Source: Chthoniobacterales bacterium
Lineage (GTDB): Bacteria > Verrucomicrobiota > Verrucomicrobiia > Chthoniobacterales > UBA10450
Direction: 5' to 3'
DNA length: 33,013 nt
Assembly (NCBI GenBank): GCA_013821455.1
Contig: JACDGS010000045.1
Location: 1-33,013 of the forward strand
Within the stretch, counting starts at the first letter, position 1. Every line of letters begins with the position of its first letter. Below, one piece after another: positions 15,616 to 23,719 of this stretch. A program made the position numbers and the translations under genes. Below the pieces are notes generated by a model, which was not told where the DNA came from, searched no databases, and was given only the letters and a program-made list of their open reading frames with translations.

Positions 15616-16652
15616 TTAATAACTCCCTTTTGCCAGACAAGCACTCGATCGCGCACTCTAAAGAGGACAGTCATGATCGTAGAGAAGAAGGCCGCCATGA
15701 TGACAAGTGCGCCGTAGACCTTGCCGTACTCCGCCCAACCTTGCGCCCAGCTCACATACCATCCGAGTCCTGACTTAACGCCGACGGTTTCCGCTACCAC
15801 TAGCGTCAGGAACGAAGTGCCAAGTCCCATAAACAATCCAATAAAAATATTGGGCAAAGCTGCGGGTATCGCGACCCGGAAGATAAGATAAGTGCGGTTA
15901 GCGCCAAGTGTGCGCGCCACGTCGAGGTAAGACGCACGCGTATTGGAAATGCCGGAGGCAGTCAGCATTGTCACCGGGAACCAAACGGCCAGCGCCACCA
16001 GCCCAACGGCGGAGAACAAGGCTGAGGGCGAAACGACCAACGCGAGCGGAATCCAGGCGGTCGCGGGAATGGGACCTACAACTTTTAACAACGGCATCCC
16101 CCAATAACGGGCATGAGGAAACCAGCCAATGGTAACTCCTGTGACCAGCGCAACAACGACACCGATGGAGTAGCCGCTGAGGAGGAGGATAAGTGAATGC
16201 CACGTGCTATCGAAGAGAAGGGCGCGATCGCTCACGATCGCGGCCATGACTCCTTCTGGTCCCGGGAAGTAAGGCAACGGAAGGACAGCAAAGCAGGAAG
16301 TCATTAGCTCCCACCCGGCCACTGCGCCAACCGCGACCCCGAGGATAGGACACATTTTTTGCATCCAGCGATGTAGCCTAACGAGGAAAGGATAGAGGGC
16401 CGCCCCCAGCATGCCCAGCGCGAGCATGACGCTAAGAAAGACAGGGTAATAGTTAGTCTCTGGGAGTGGCTCTCTCTTCGGCACGAAATAGTGGATCGCT
16501 AGCGCGAGGCCCGCGGCGACGGGAACGGCGAGCCACGTTTGCGGACGCGACTCCAAAGGAGTCGCAATAGCCCGCAACGGCTGAGTGTAAGTTGGCTGGG
16601 CGCTCGCCACCGGCGCAGATTGCAGAGTGATTTCTCCTACAGCAGTATTCAT
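15609..16652 (-). CDS. ABC importer permease subunit, SsuC/TauC type, with extended N-terminus
   Basis: An inner-membrane permease of 347 residues. The C-terminal ~220 residues carry the usual six-helix core, with the ATPase-contacting EAA loop visible as SYLDVARTLGANRTYLIFRV followed by AIPAALPNIFIGL, and the GLGWYVSWAQ segment common in this family. Compared with the usual ~260 residues it has about 80 extra at the N-terminus, with two additional hydrophobic segments (TWLAVPVAAGLALAIHYFVP, YPVFLSVMLALGMLGAALYP), an arrangement also seen in some nitrate-type permeases. It overlaps the binding-protein gene by 4 bp (ATGA). A CCTAACGA octamer is inside (16378-16385). Confidence 0.88.
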   Translation of the reverse strand: MNTAVGEITLQSAPVASAQPTYTQPLRAIATPLESRPQTWLAVPVAAGLALAIHYFVPKREPLPETNYYPVFLSVMLALGMLGAALYPFLVRLHRWMQKMCPILGVAVGAVAGWELMTSCFAVLPLPYFPGPEGVMAAIVSDRALLFDSTWHSLILLLSGYSIGVVVALVTGVTIGWFPHARYWGMPLLKVVGPIPATAWIPLALVVSPSALFSAVGLVALAVWFPVTMLTASGISNTRASYLDVARTLGANRTYLIFRVAIPAALPNIFIGLFMGLGTSFLTLVVAETVGVKSGLGWYVSWAQGWAEYGKVYGALVIMAAFFSTIMTVLFRVRDRVLVWQKGVIKW

Positions 16653-17848
16653 TTCTTGGCGGCAATCATTGAGGTTTGGGGCTCCGGGGCGTCAGGGTCC
16701 GCCAGATTTGGCGCCGTCTGGTCGGGCTGATCGAACATTTTCCTTTGGCAGCAGGAATCTTCCGCGTGTTTCCCGATCAACTCAGCATAGAGGCGGATGT
16801 CCTGATTAGGATCAAGCTGACCGCCGGGCACTTTTTCCACCTGCACGGTTTTGATCCATTCGTCCGTGACGCCGGGAAGATGCTGGAAGGCACGCTTGGC
16901 CAAGGCCTCGGTGTCAGTCGTTGATGAAAGCATTTTCGCCTCTTTCATTTCCCGGGCCGCGGTGTGAAGGGTTTGCTCAGCGATCGACACCGAAGGGATG
17001 TATTTCAAACGACCAATGGCCACCGTATTTAGCTCAACAGTTGAGGCGAGATATTTTTTGTCCACGGCCAGTTGCGCCGCTGCCTTGGGATTGGCTTGTA
17101 CCCAAACCGCGCCCCTTAAGATCGCCCGCGTCGCCCGCGCCGCCGAGTCAGGATTGCCGTCGATCCATTTACCGTTAGCGACGATCTCGCAGCAGTACTC
17201 GCCCGCGTAAGGCTGATCAATAGCCTCATCCATTCCTTCGACATTTCTCGCGATGCCTTCCGCGATCAAAAGACTGCCGATCGGTTCCGCGTCAGCCACG
17301 GCATCGACTTCTCCTTTGCGCAATGCAAGACCGAGCTCTCCCGCCGGGAAAACTTTCCAAGTGATATCTTTACTGGCATCGACTCCGTGTGTGCCGAAAA
17401 CCCGGTTCGCGAAAACGAAGGGCGGCGTTCCCATGCCGGGCACGCCGATACGCTTTCCTTTCAGGTCTTGAATGGAATGAATGGAGCTATTCACGCCGGT
17501 CTGGACACGCAGGCAGCCGTTGTGCACGCCACCGAGAAATCTTACATCCAAGCCCTGCTCGATCGGCTTCAGAAAATACATCACGAGATGGTGGGTGATG
17601 TCAAAGCTGCCAAGGGCAAGGTTATCTTTGTAGGCCGCCCAACTGCATTTGACCAACTCCGGCTCGATTCCTTCGTCTTTGAAGAAGCCTTTCTCGTAGG
17701 CCACATAAATCGGCGCTTCGCAGGTCAGCCCGATGAAGCCGATTTTCACATGTTTGGAATTAACGACGGTAGTTGTGGCTTTCTTGCTGCACCCGGCCAG
17801 CGACAAAAGCGAAATTCCCGAAACGATTAGGAGTGTCCGTAAGTTCAT
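16649..17848 (-). CDS. ABC importer substrate-binding lipoprotein, SsuA/NMT1 type
   Basis: A lipobox LSLAGC at residues 15-20 follows a short signal (NLRTLLIVSGISL), so the mature protein is lipid-anchored in the periplasm. The body fits the NMT1/SsuA/TauA clade of type II binding proteins: GFIGLTCEAPIYVAYEKGFF, then GIEPELVKCSWAAYKDNLAL, DLKGKRIGVPGMGTPP and EYCCEIVANGKW. The C-terminus has an odd Cys pair and polar tail (DSCCQRKMFDQPDQ). The ATG at 17848 is chosen since the longest frame would place 11 residues before the signal peptide. The exact ligand (sulfonate, nitrate, cyanate, pyrimidine) cannot be read from the sequence. Confidence 0.85.
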   Translation of the reverse strand: MNLRTLLIVSGISLLSLAGCSKKATTTVVNSKHVKIGFIGLTCEAPIYVAYEKGFFKDEGIEPELVKCSWAAYKDNLALGSFDITHHLVMYFLKPIEQGLDVRFLGGVHNGCLRVQTGVNSSIHSIQDLKGKRIGVPGMGTPPFVFANRVFGTHGVDASKDITWKVFPAGELGLALRKGEVDAVADAEPIGSLLIAEGIARNVEGMDEAIDQPYAGEYCCEIVANGKWIDGNPDSAARATRAILRGAVWVQANPKAAAQLAVDKKYLASTVELNTVAIGRLKYIPSVSIAEQTLHTAAREMKEAKMLSSTTDTEALAKRAFQHLPGVTDEWIKTVQVEKVPGGQLDPNQDIRLYAELIGKHAEDSCCQRKMFDQPDQTAPNLADPDAPEPQTSMIAAKK

Positions 17849-18101
17849 TATTTTAAAGTGAAGGTCACAACAATAGAACAATAACCAATCCTTTTAGAAG
17901 CAAAATGTTTGCCAGTCCGATTTTTTCTTTTGCCGCCGCGGAAGGACTACGGCAGCCTGACGAATGACATTTTTTCCGGGGCGAAGATCGGCGTCCGTTC
18001 GCTTCTCGCCGCGAGCAAGTCGCTCAAGGTCTTCATGCTTCAGCGCGTGGGAAGGGCCGTCGATTGCGTTAGCCTTTTCGACGAAATAACATGGGCCTGG
18101 C
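17849..18101. promoter_or_regulatory. Divergent ABC-operon / LysR control region
   Basis: 253 bp between divergent starts, the normal place for a LysR-type regulator to bind. The first ~80 bp are A+T-rich and contain ACAATAGAACAATAACC (repeated ACAATA) close to the ABC operon start, a plausible promoter or operator. I cannot fix a T-N11-A box with confidence. Confidence 0.4.
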
Positions 18102-19007
18102 ATGATTCACGACCCGCTCGACCTGCGGCATCTCCGCTACTTCCTCGCCGTCGCGGAGGCGGGCAGCTTCAGCCGCGCGGCGGATCGCCTCGGCGTCTCT
18201 CAGCCGAATGTCTCGCAGCAGATGCGCGACCTGGAAACGGCCTTGCGTGTTTCCCTTTTTCAGCGGCGTGGGAAACGCATTCTGCTCACGTCCGCCGGCC
18301 GGATTTTCGAAGAGCACGCTCGCTCGATTTTGCGCCAGATCGAAAGCTTCCTGGAAGAGTTGAGCACCGAGCCGGGGCAGATGCGGGGCGCGCTCCATCT
18401 CGGCGTGGTGCCGATTTTAAACGTCGCCCTCATGCCACAGCTGCTCGGCCTGTTTGCCTCCACTCATCCCGGCGTGAGCCTCAAGGTCGAAGAAATTTCC
18501 TCGACCGAAATTGAGACTGCCCTCGAAGAGGGCCGCATGGATGTCGGCCTTGGCTTTCTCACCCGGCACTCGCCGAACCTGCGTTACGAGCGCCTTTACG
18601 CGGATCAATTCGCGCTCCTCGTGCACAAGACGCATCGCTGGGCGAAAAGGCGCATGATCGATATTTCAGAGCTGCATCATGCGCGGATCCTACAGTTGCC
18701 CGATACTTACGTCATGCGACGAATGTCGGACACGATTTGCCGCGAGCACCAGGTCCGCCCACGCACGGTCGCAGAGATCAATACGATCGAAACGCTCCTG
18801 CGCAGCCTGCAAACTTTGGATGCCGCCGCGCTCATGCCGAAGATCGCGCTCCGGGGCACGACCGACCTGACCGCGATTCGGCTCAAGGGAAAAAATCTCG
18901 CGCTCGAAATCGGACTGCTGCGCCTGATCGATTCCGGTGCGAACAGCGCCGTGAGCGAGTTTGCCAAAATCGCGCGCGTGGCCGTGCCAAAGATCATCAA
19001 ACAATAG
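18102..19007 (+). CDS. LysR-family transcriptional regulator, CynR/CysB-like
   Basis: The N-terminal winged helix-turn-helix (residues ~7-66) is clear: LRHLRYFLAVAEAGSFSRAA, DRLGVSQPNVSQQMRDLE, LFQRRGKRILLTSAG. It continues into the linker helix and a two-lobed effector domain (GALHLGVVPILNVALMPQLL, GRMDVGLGFLTRHSP, IETLLRSLQTLDAAALMP), with a CynR/CbbR-like wording. It is divergent from the three-gene ABC importer and so probably controls it in response to the imported compound or a product. Length 301 is normal. The Arg-rich and Glu-rich segments follow the GC-rich codon use of the region. It ends 53 bp from the convergent AIM24 gene, with two TCGTTAGG octamers nearby. Confidence 0.88.
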   Translation: MIHDPLDLRHLRYFLAVAEAGSFSRAADRLGVSQPNVSQQMRDLETALRVSLFQRRGKRILLTSAGRIFEEHARSILRQIESFLEELSTEPGQMRGALHLGVVPILNVALMPQLLGLFASTHPGVSLKVEEISSTEIETALEEGRMDVGLGFLTRHSPNLRYERLYADQFALLVHKTHRWAKRRMIDISELHHARILQLPDTYVMRRMSDTICREHQVRPRTVAEINTIETLLRSLQTLDAAALMPKIALRGTTDLTAIRLKGKNLALEIGLLRLIDSGANSAVSEFAKIARVAVPKIIKQ

Positions 19008-19059
19008 TTGGATTTCCTTTTCGTTAGGCGAAACCGGCTTCCTGGAGGGCGGCCGTCTC

Positions 19060-19821
19060 TCAGCTTTTCGTTAGGCCACGAATGACCGAGCCGATGACCG
19101 CGCCGGCGCCGACTTCCGCCACTTCGCTCTGCGCGCTCGGCAGGTAGGGCGCGAGGGCGTGCGCGAAGTTGGCCACGGTCAGCGTCTGCAGCCAGATCCG
19201 GCCCGGGCCAGTGAGTGCAGCGAGGAAAATGCCGTCGCCGCCGAAGAGCATATTGCGGATGCCTTTGATTCTCGTGATGTCGAAGCGCACGCTCGCCTCG
19301 AACATGCCGACGTGGCCGGGATGCACGCGCAGGGTTTCGCCGGGCGCGAGGTCGTAGGTCACGATCTCGCCGCCGAGCTCGACAAAGGCCTGGCATTGAC
19401 CTTCCAGTTTTTGCAGGATGAAACCGTCGCCGCCGAAGATGCCCGCGCCTAACGACTGCTGGAAGCCGACACTCAGCTCGACGCCCGGCGTCGCGCACAG
19501 AAATCCGTGACGATGGATCAGGTAAGTTTGTCCCGGCGAGACATCGACCGGCACAATGTGCCCGGGCAATTTGGTCGCGAACGCCACCTTCCCGGGACCG
19601 CCGCGCGCGGTGTATTCGGTCATGAAAAGCGAGCCGCCGCCGACGACGCGTTTGAACGCGCCTAACAATCCGCCGCTCCCGCCGCCGAAGCCGGTGGTGG
19701 TCGTTAGGTCGATCGTGCTCGTCATCCACGAAAGCTCGCCGGAGACGGCGACGATTTTCTCTTCCGGCCCGAGCTGAATTTCCAGCACGGGCATGGTGCT
19801 GCCGATTATTTCATGTTGCAT
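19060..19821 (-). CDS. AIM24 / TIGR00266 family protein
   Basis: A 253-residue, Gly-rich beta protein of the AIM24 (TIGR00266) family. It opens with MQHEIIGSTMPVLEIQLGPE and has SGELSWMTSTIDL, then GGLLGAFKRVVGGGSLFMTEY, PGHIVPVDVSPGQTYLIHRH, GVELSVGFQQSLGAGIFGGD and IKGIRNMLFGGDGIFLAALT. These repeated motifs give a double-layer beta-helix-like barrel of unknown biochemical role; family members are cytoplasmic and near-universal in bacteria. The ATG at 19821 matches the family start; the longer frame adds 12 residues. It ends close to the LysR gene and begins next to a pair of repeats. Confidence 0.88.
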   Translation of the reverse strand: MQHEIIGSTMPVLEIQLGPEEKIVAVSGELSWMTSTIDLTTTTGFGGGSGGLLGAFKRVVGGGSLFMTEYTARGGPGKVAFATKLPGHIVPVDVSPGQTYLIHRHGFLCATPGVELSVGFQQSLGAGIFGGDGFILQKLEGQCQAFVELGGEIVTYDLAPGETLRVHPGHVGMFEASVRFDITRIKGIRNMLFGGDGIFLAALTGPGRIWLQTLTVANFAHALAPYLPSAQSEVAEVGAGAVIGSVIRGLTKS

Positions 19822-19906
19822 CGATGGGATAATCCGCCCGTTAGGCGCGCGCCGCAACGAACGCTTCCCTTCAACTCAGACCAAGAGAAAACCAACGGAA
19901 GTAAGA

Positions 19907-19989
19907 GACAGGATTTAGAGGATTAACCGGATGGGGAGAGTTCCCCGAAACGCCGCTTCTTAAATCCTGATAATCCTGTGAATCCTGTC
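19907..19989. repeat. Large imperfect inverted repeat with ~9-bp GGATT periodicity
   Basis: The left arm 19907-19933 begins GACAGGATT and contains GGATT again. The right arm 19963-19989 reads AATCCTG, AATCCTG, AATCCTGTC. Reverse-complemented, the right arm matches the left at about 21 of 27 positions. A small inner GGGGA/TCCCC hairpin lies at 19933-19946. Repeats built on GACAGGATT(N)ACAGGATT recur in intergenic DNA of several soil phyla. Lying between a gene start (19821) and a gene end (20008), both on the minus strand, it may act as a terminator for the upstream-coded dehydrogenase. Confidence 0.7.
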
Positions 19990-20007
19990 TGCTTCTTTAC
20001 GAACTCG

Positions 20008-22419
20008 TTAGGGAAGATCGTAGGCTTCGACGAGGGCCACACCGTTGCCGTTGTTCGCGCCCCTAACGATCGCGGTGTAGTTGCCGGGATCGAGTGTCGC
20101 AACGATGGCCGCTTCGCGGTCGTCGTTAGGCGGAAGGCCGGTCGCAATAATCGCGGCTTCCTGGCTATCGCGCCAATCGTCGTTCGCTTCGAGTAGCGCA
20201 CCGTCCGCATCGCGCAATTCCAGCGTCGGATCGAGCAGAGGATTGGCTATGTTTTGCGCGGCGAGTGACGGCCCGGTCGCCCGCAGGAGGATCTGGCGTG
20301 GTTCCGTCCCGCCCACGATGAAGCCGCCAATCAAAACATCATCGCCTGTTTGCACGAGGCCTCGCGTCGAAATGTTCACCGCGTTCGCCGCGGCGCTAAG
20401 CGCGTAAAGTTCGACCAAACCGATGCCTGTGCCACCCTGCGCGCCGCTCAGGATCACGGTGTAATTTCCCGGCGCGAGATGCGCAACCAAGGCAGACTCC
20501 AAGTCATTGTTAGGCGCGAGGTTCAAGTCCATGATCTCATTCTTGTCGGGGCTGTTCATCCAATTGTCGTTAGTCGCCAGGAGCGCGCCCGATGCATCAT
20601 GCAATTCGATCTTGGGATCGGCCAGCCTGCCCGCGAGCGGCGTGCCGTTCACCGCGAGCGAAGGTCCGAGGCCGCGCAGCACCACTTCTTCGTCTTCGCT
20701 GCCGACGACAATGAAACCGCCGATGAGGACGTTGTCACCGACGCCGACTCGTCCGCGGGTCGAGAGATTCAGCAGCGCAGGTGCAGGCGTAATCGAGACG
20801 AGCTTATCCACCTCGCCTCCGCCAGTCCCGCCGGTGAGAACATAGACGTCACCGTTATCGTCCATGCCGAAAGCGCGGATGAGTTTGCCTAACGGCGCCG
20901 CTCCGTCTCCGATGCCAATTTCTCGGATAACTCCGCTTAAAATGTCGCTCTCGAAGAGACGGCCCGTGCCGTTATCATCGACGAAGTCTCCGAAGACATA
21001 GCGGCCGCTCAGCGCCGGCACCGCCGGACCGTGCGCGACATAGCCACCGATGATCGCGTTGCCATCGGCGTGACTGTACTCGAGCACCGGATCGGTCAGG
21101 CTCGGATCGGGGGAAGGATCGACGCTGACCGTCCCATTGCTCGGGTTGAACAGGAATGTGCCTTCCTTGCGATTCCAGCCGTAATTTTTTCCGGATGCGA
21201 CGATGTCCACTTCTTCGACGTTGTTCTGCCCGACATCGCCGGCGATCAAACGATCCGTCGGCGCGTCAAAGGAAAAGCGAAACGGATTGCGAAAACCGTA
21301 GGCATAAATTTCGTGCACCGCGGTGCTGCTGTTGATGAACGGATTCGACGCCGGGACGCGATATTTTCCATTCGCGCTCACGGGATCGGCGCTGCCTTGC
21401 GAGAGCGCGGGCGCGATCGGGCGGATGCGCAGGATTTTCCCGAGGACAACGGTGAGGTCCTGGCCGTTGCCGAGGCCGGGAGTGTGGCCGGCACCGACGT
21501 CGTTGCCGTTGCCGCCATCGCCTAACGAGATGTAGAGATAATTTTCGCCCGGCCGAAACGCGAGTTTCCCGCCGTTGTGATTGGCTTCGGGTTCATCGAT
21601 GCGCAGCACTTCGCGACGCGACGCCGGATCAGCGAGGTCGGGATTGGTGGCGGATTGTTTCCATTCCGCGACCACGCTTTGATGGTTAGGCGGCAAAGAA
21701 TCCACCACTGAAAAATCCGCCGCGCCCATGACCGGTTCGCTCGTGTAAGTGTAAAATTTCCGGAAGCCGGGGCTGGCCGGATCGTTGTAGTCCGGATGAA
21801 AGGCGACCCCGAGTAAACCGACTTCGCCGCTGGTTCCAACGAGGCGCGAGGAAACGTCGAGAAACGCGTTCGCGAGCACTGCGCCGTTTTTGATCACGCG
21901 AATCGTGCCCGTCTGCTCCACCACAAAAAGGCGCCCGTCGCCGATCGTGGCGAAGTCGAGCGGAGCGCTCAGCCCAGTCGCGATCGGATCGAGCGCGACA
22001 CGAATCGGTCCTTTGGCGATGAGCGGCAGAATCGGGGTCGCCGTTGGGATCGGCGTCGGTGTAGGCGTCGAAGCTACCGCGACGACGTGGACCGTGGCGG
22101 TCATCATGCAGCAATTGCCGTGGACGGAGCAGAAATAGGGGAAGTCGCCCGCAGCCGGAAATTCCTGGGTAAATTTGGAGCCGCTGTTTAAGACGCCGGA
22201 ATCCCATGTGCCCGAGGGATTGTTCGGCGTGCCGGCGGTGGTGCTGTGAAAGCTGGCATGCCAATCCCACTCGATCTTGTCGCCGGGTCCGATCGTGATG
22301 GCGGAAGGCGTGAAGGTGTCGCCATTCAAACCGACGTGAACGGTGAAGGTTTTCGCCGGCGCATTTGCCGCCGCGAGAAGGAGCGAAAGAGTGACAAGGA
22401 AACGTGGCAACGACTTCAT
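20008..22419 (-). CDS. Cupredoxin-glucose/sorbosone dehydrogenase fusion with two C-terminal repeats
   Basis: A signal peptide (KSLPRFLVTLSLLLAAANA) leads into a cupredoxin domain (residues ~24-112). Its candidate copper ligands are in DWHASFHST and FCSVHGNCCMM: His54 or His58, Cys97, His100 and Met105/106. A TPTPTPIPTATP linker follows. Next is a PQQ-type glucose/sorbosone dehydrogenase (HHIP-like) propeller, residues ~138-545, with EVGLLGVAFHPDY, NHNGGKLAFRPGENYLYISL, VVLGKILRIRPI, YGFRNPFRFSFD and IAGDVGQNNVEEVDIV. The last ~250 residues are two related units of ~120, each running LSTRG...VLIGGFIVxG...PSLA...NDxW...PGNYTxIxxGxxxG. The protein is exported; it would oxidise a sugar or alcohol and pass electrons to copper. 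Its stop lies in a TCGTTAGG octamer. Confidence 0.85.
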   Translation of the reverse strand: MKSLPRFLVTLSLLLAAANAPAKTFTVHVGLNGDTFTPSAITIGPGDKIEWDWHASFHSTTAGTPNNPSGTWDSGVLNSGSKFTQEFPAAGDFPYFCSVHGNCCMMTATVHVVAVASTPTPTPIPTATPILPLIAKGPIRVALDPIATGLSAPLDFATIGDGRLFVVEQTGTIRVIKNGAVLANAFLDVSSRLVGTSGEVGLLGVAFHPDYNDPASPGFRKFYTYTSEPVMGAADFSVVDSLPPNHQSVVAEWKQSATNPDLADPASRREVLRIDEPEANHNGGKLAFRPGENYLYISLGDGGNGNDVGAGHTPGLGNGQDLTVVLGKILRIRPIAPALSQGSADPVSANGKYRVPASNPFINSSTAVHEIYAYGFRNPFRFSFDAPTDRLIAGDVGQNNVEEVDIVASGKNYGWNRKEGTFLFNPSNGTVSVDPSPDPSLTDPVLEYSHADGNAIIGGYVAHGPAVPALSGRYVFGDFVDDNGTGRLFESDILSGVIREIGIGDGAAPLGKLIRAFGMDDNGDVYVLTGGTGGGEVDKLVSITPAPALLNLSTRGRVGVGDNVLIGGFIVVGSEDEEVVLRGLGPSLAVNGTPLAGRLADPKIELHDASGALLATNDNWMNSPDKNEIMDLNLAPNNDLESALVAHLAPGNYTVILSGAQGGTGIGLVELYALSAAANAVNISTRGLVQTGDDVLIGGFIVGGTEPRQILLRATGPSLAAQNIANPLLDPTLELRDADGALLEANDDWRDSQEAAIIATGLPPNDDREAAIVATLDPGNYTAIVRGANNGNGVALVEAYDLP

Positions 22420-22513
22420 TATGGTAATTATTCTACTGCCACTATCTGTCAAAGCCGCCGTTAAAGCGACCAGGCAAAGGTAACGTCATTGTTACTTCAA
22501 CCTAACGAGCGCT

Positions 22514-23719
22514 TCAGAAGCGCAGGGTGAACTGCAGGGCGAAAGTGCTGCCGAGATTTTCCGAAACGAAATCGCCGTTCGCCAGACTGTATTGCAGCTT
22601 CAACTGCGTGTGCGCGGTAAAGCGATAAGCGACGGCCGCTTCGACGCGCCAGATGTCGTGGGCCTTGGCGACGGTCCGTCCCTCCTCATCCGTCCCGCTG
22701 TCGAACATTTCCTGATTCCAACGCAGCGCGCCGAAAAGCTGCGGCGAGAATTTGTATTTCGCCTCGAGGTAATAAGCGAAAACGTCCGCGTCGCCGAGGC
22801 GCGGAACCTGGAAGCGCGCTTCAAATGCTTCCGCCCAAAACTGCCAGTGCCCGCGCGCGTAACTCACGTCCTGACCGAGAAGATATTCGCGATAATCGCC
22901 TAACGAGCCTTCGTCTTCGAGCGGCCTTGCATTCGCGCGGAGGTAAGGGCCTTCCGCGGCGGAGAGGCCAAAACGCCAGGCAACGTTAGGCTGAAGTCCA
23001 ATCCGCAGGTCCACCGCGGGATCGCTGAAATCGTAATCGTTCCAGGTTTCCGGGCGCGAGGCGACGGGCGCGTTTTTTACTTCTGCGGCATACTCGAAAA
23101 TCCCGAGCCGTCCGCTCACGGAAAATCCTGGCGTGTACACCGGCCCCCAAATGATCGGGAGGAATTCATATTTGTCGAAACCGGGAACAGCGCGAAAACT
23201 TTGACTCGTTAGGGGAAGTTCGATATCGGAAACCAGCGTCGCCGTCTCGTAGGGCAGGGGAGCGTTGATGAAGGGATTGTCCCACGAGAGATGCCGTTCG
23301 ACCCAGTTGCCGATGACGGTAGAGAATTTTCCGACCTGCAAATTAAAGCGGCCGTCATTCCACGGCGTCACACGGAACGCGAACTCATCGAGGCGCGCTT
23401 GCGAACCGCGATCGGTCGGTTCGAAGCCAGTGTCGAAGCGCGACTGCGCGAAAAAATAAATGTTCGCGCCAAGGTGAGCGTCGAGGAAAAGGCTGAGGCG
23501 CGGTGTGAAAAGATCGTGGCCGCTCGAGCGGATGAGGCCCGGCGATGGTTGGGGAAAATGGTAATACTCGAGGTCGAGCAAACCGCTGAGCCGCGCGCGG
23601 AGTTGATCGTCCGCCAGGCTTATCGTTAGGGCCTGATCGACCCGATCGATAAAATCTTCCGCGCCGGCGGTGCGAATTGTCGCCACGAGAAAACACGCGG
23701 CTAGAATCGGGGCCTTCAT
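22514..23719 (-). CDS. Outer-membrane porin-like beta-barrel
   Basis: A signal peptide (KAPILAACFLVATIRTAGAE) precedes a 380-residue region of alternating beta strands (LFLDAHLGANIYFFAQSRFD, RFNLQVGKFSTVIGNWVERH, YYLEAKYKFSPQLFGALRWN). It ends in FALQFTLRF, the expected C-terminal aromatic for BAM assembly. The length and layout suggest a 16-18-strand porin of the phosphate/carbohydrate-selective kind. It is the last gene of a coupled operon: its ATG overlaps the sensor-kinase stop (ATGA). It probably admits the solute sensed or used by the upstream gene products. Specificity cannot be read. Confidence 0.8.
   Translation of the reverse strand: MKAPILAACFLVATIRTAGAEDFIDRVDQALTISLADDQLRARLSGLLDLEYYHFPQPSPGLIRSSGHDLFTPRLSLFLDAHLGANIYFFAQSRFDTGFEPTDRGSQARLDEFAFRVTPWNDGRFNLQVGKFSTVIGNWVERHLSWDNPFINAPLPYETATLVSDIELPLTSQSFRAVPGFDKYEFLPIIWGPVYTPGFSVSGRLGIFEYAAEVKNAPVASRPETWNDYDFSDPAVDLRIGLQPNVAWRFGLSAAEGPYLRANARPLEDEGSLGDYREYLLGQDVSYARGHWQFWAEAFEARFQVPRLGDADVFAYYLEAKYKFSPQLFGALRWNQEMFDSGTDEEGRTVAKAHDIWRVEAAVAYRFTAHTQLKLQYSLANGDFVSENLGSTFALQFTLRF

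Noticed and set aside
18707-19729. 340-codon open frame on the minus strand, very Arg-rich
   Set aside because: It overlaps both the LysR gene and the AIM24 gene in other frames; the Arg-rich composition is typical of a shadow frame.
19907-19989. Possible small CRISPR array
   Set aside because: The ~9-base periodicity and inverted symmetry do not fit direct repeats separated by unique spacers, and no cas gene is present.
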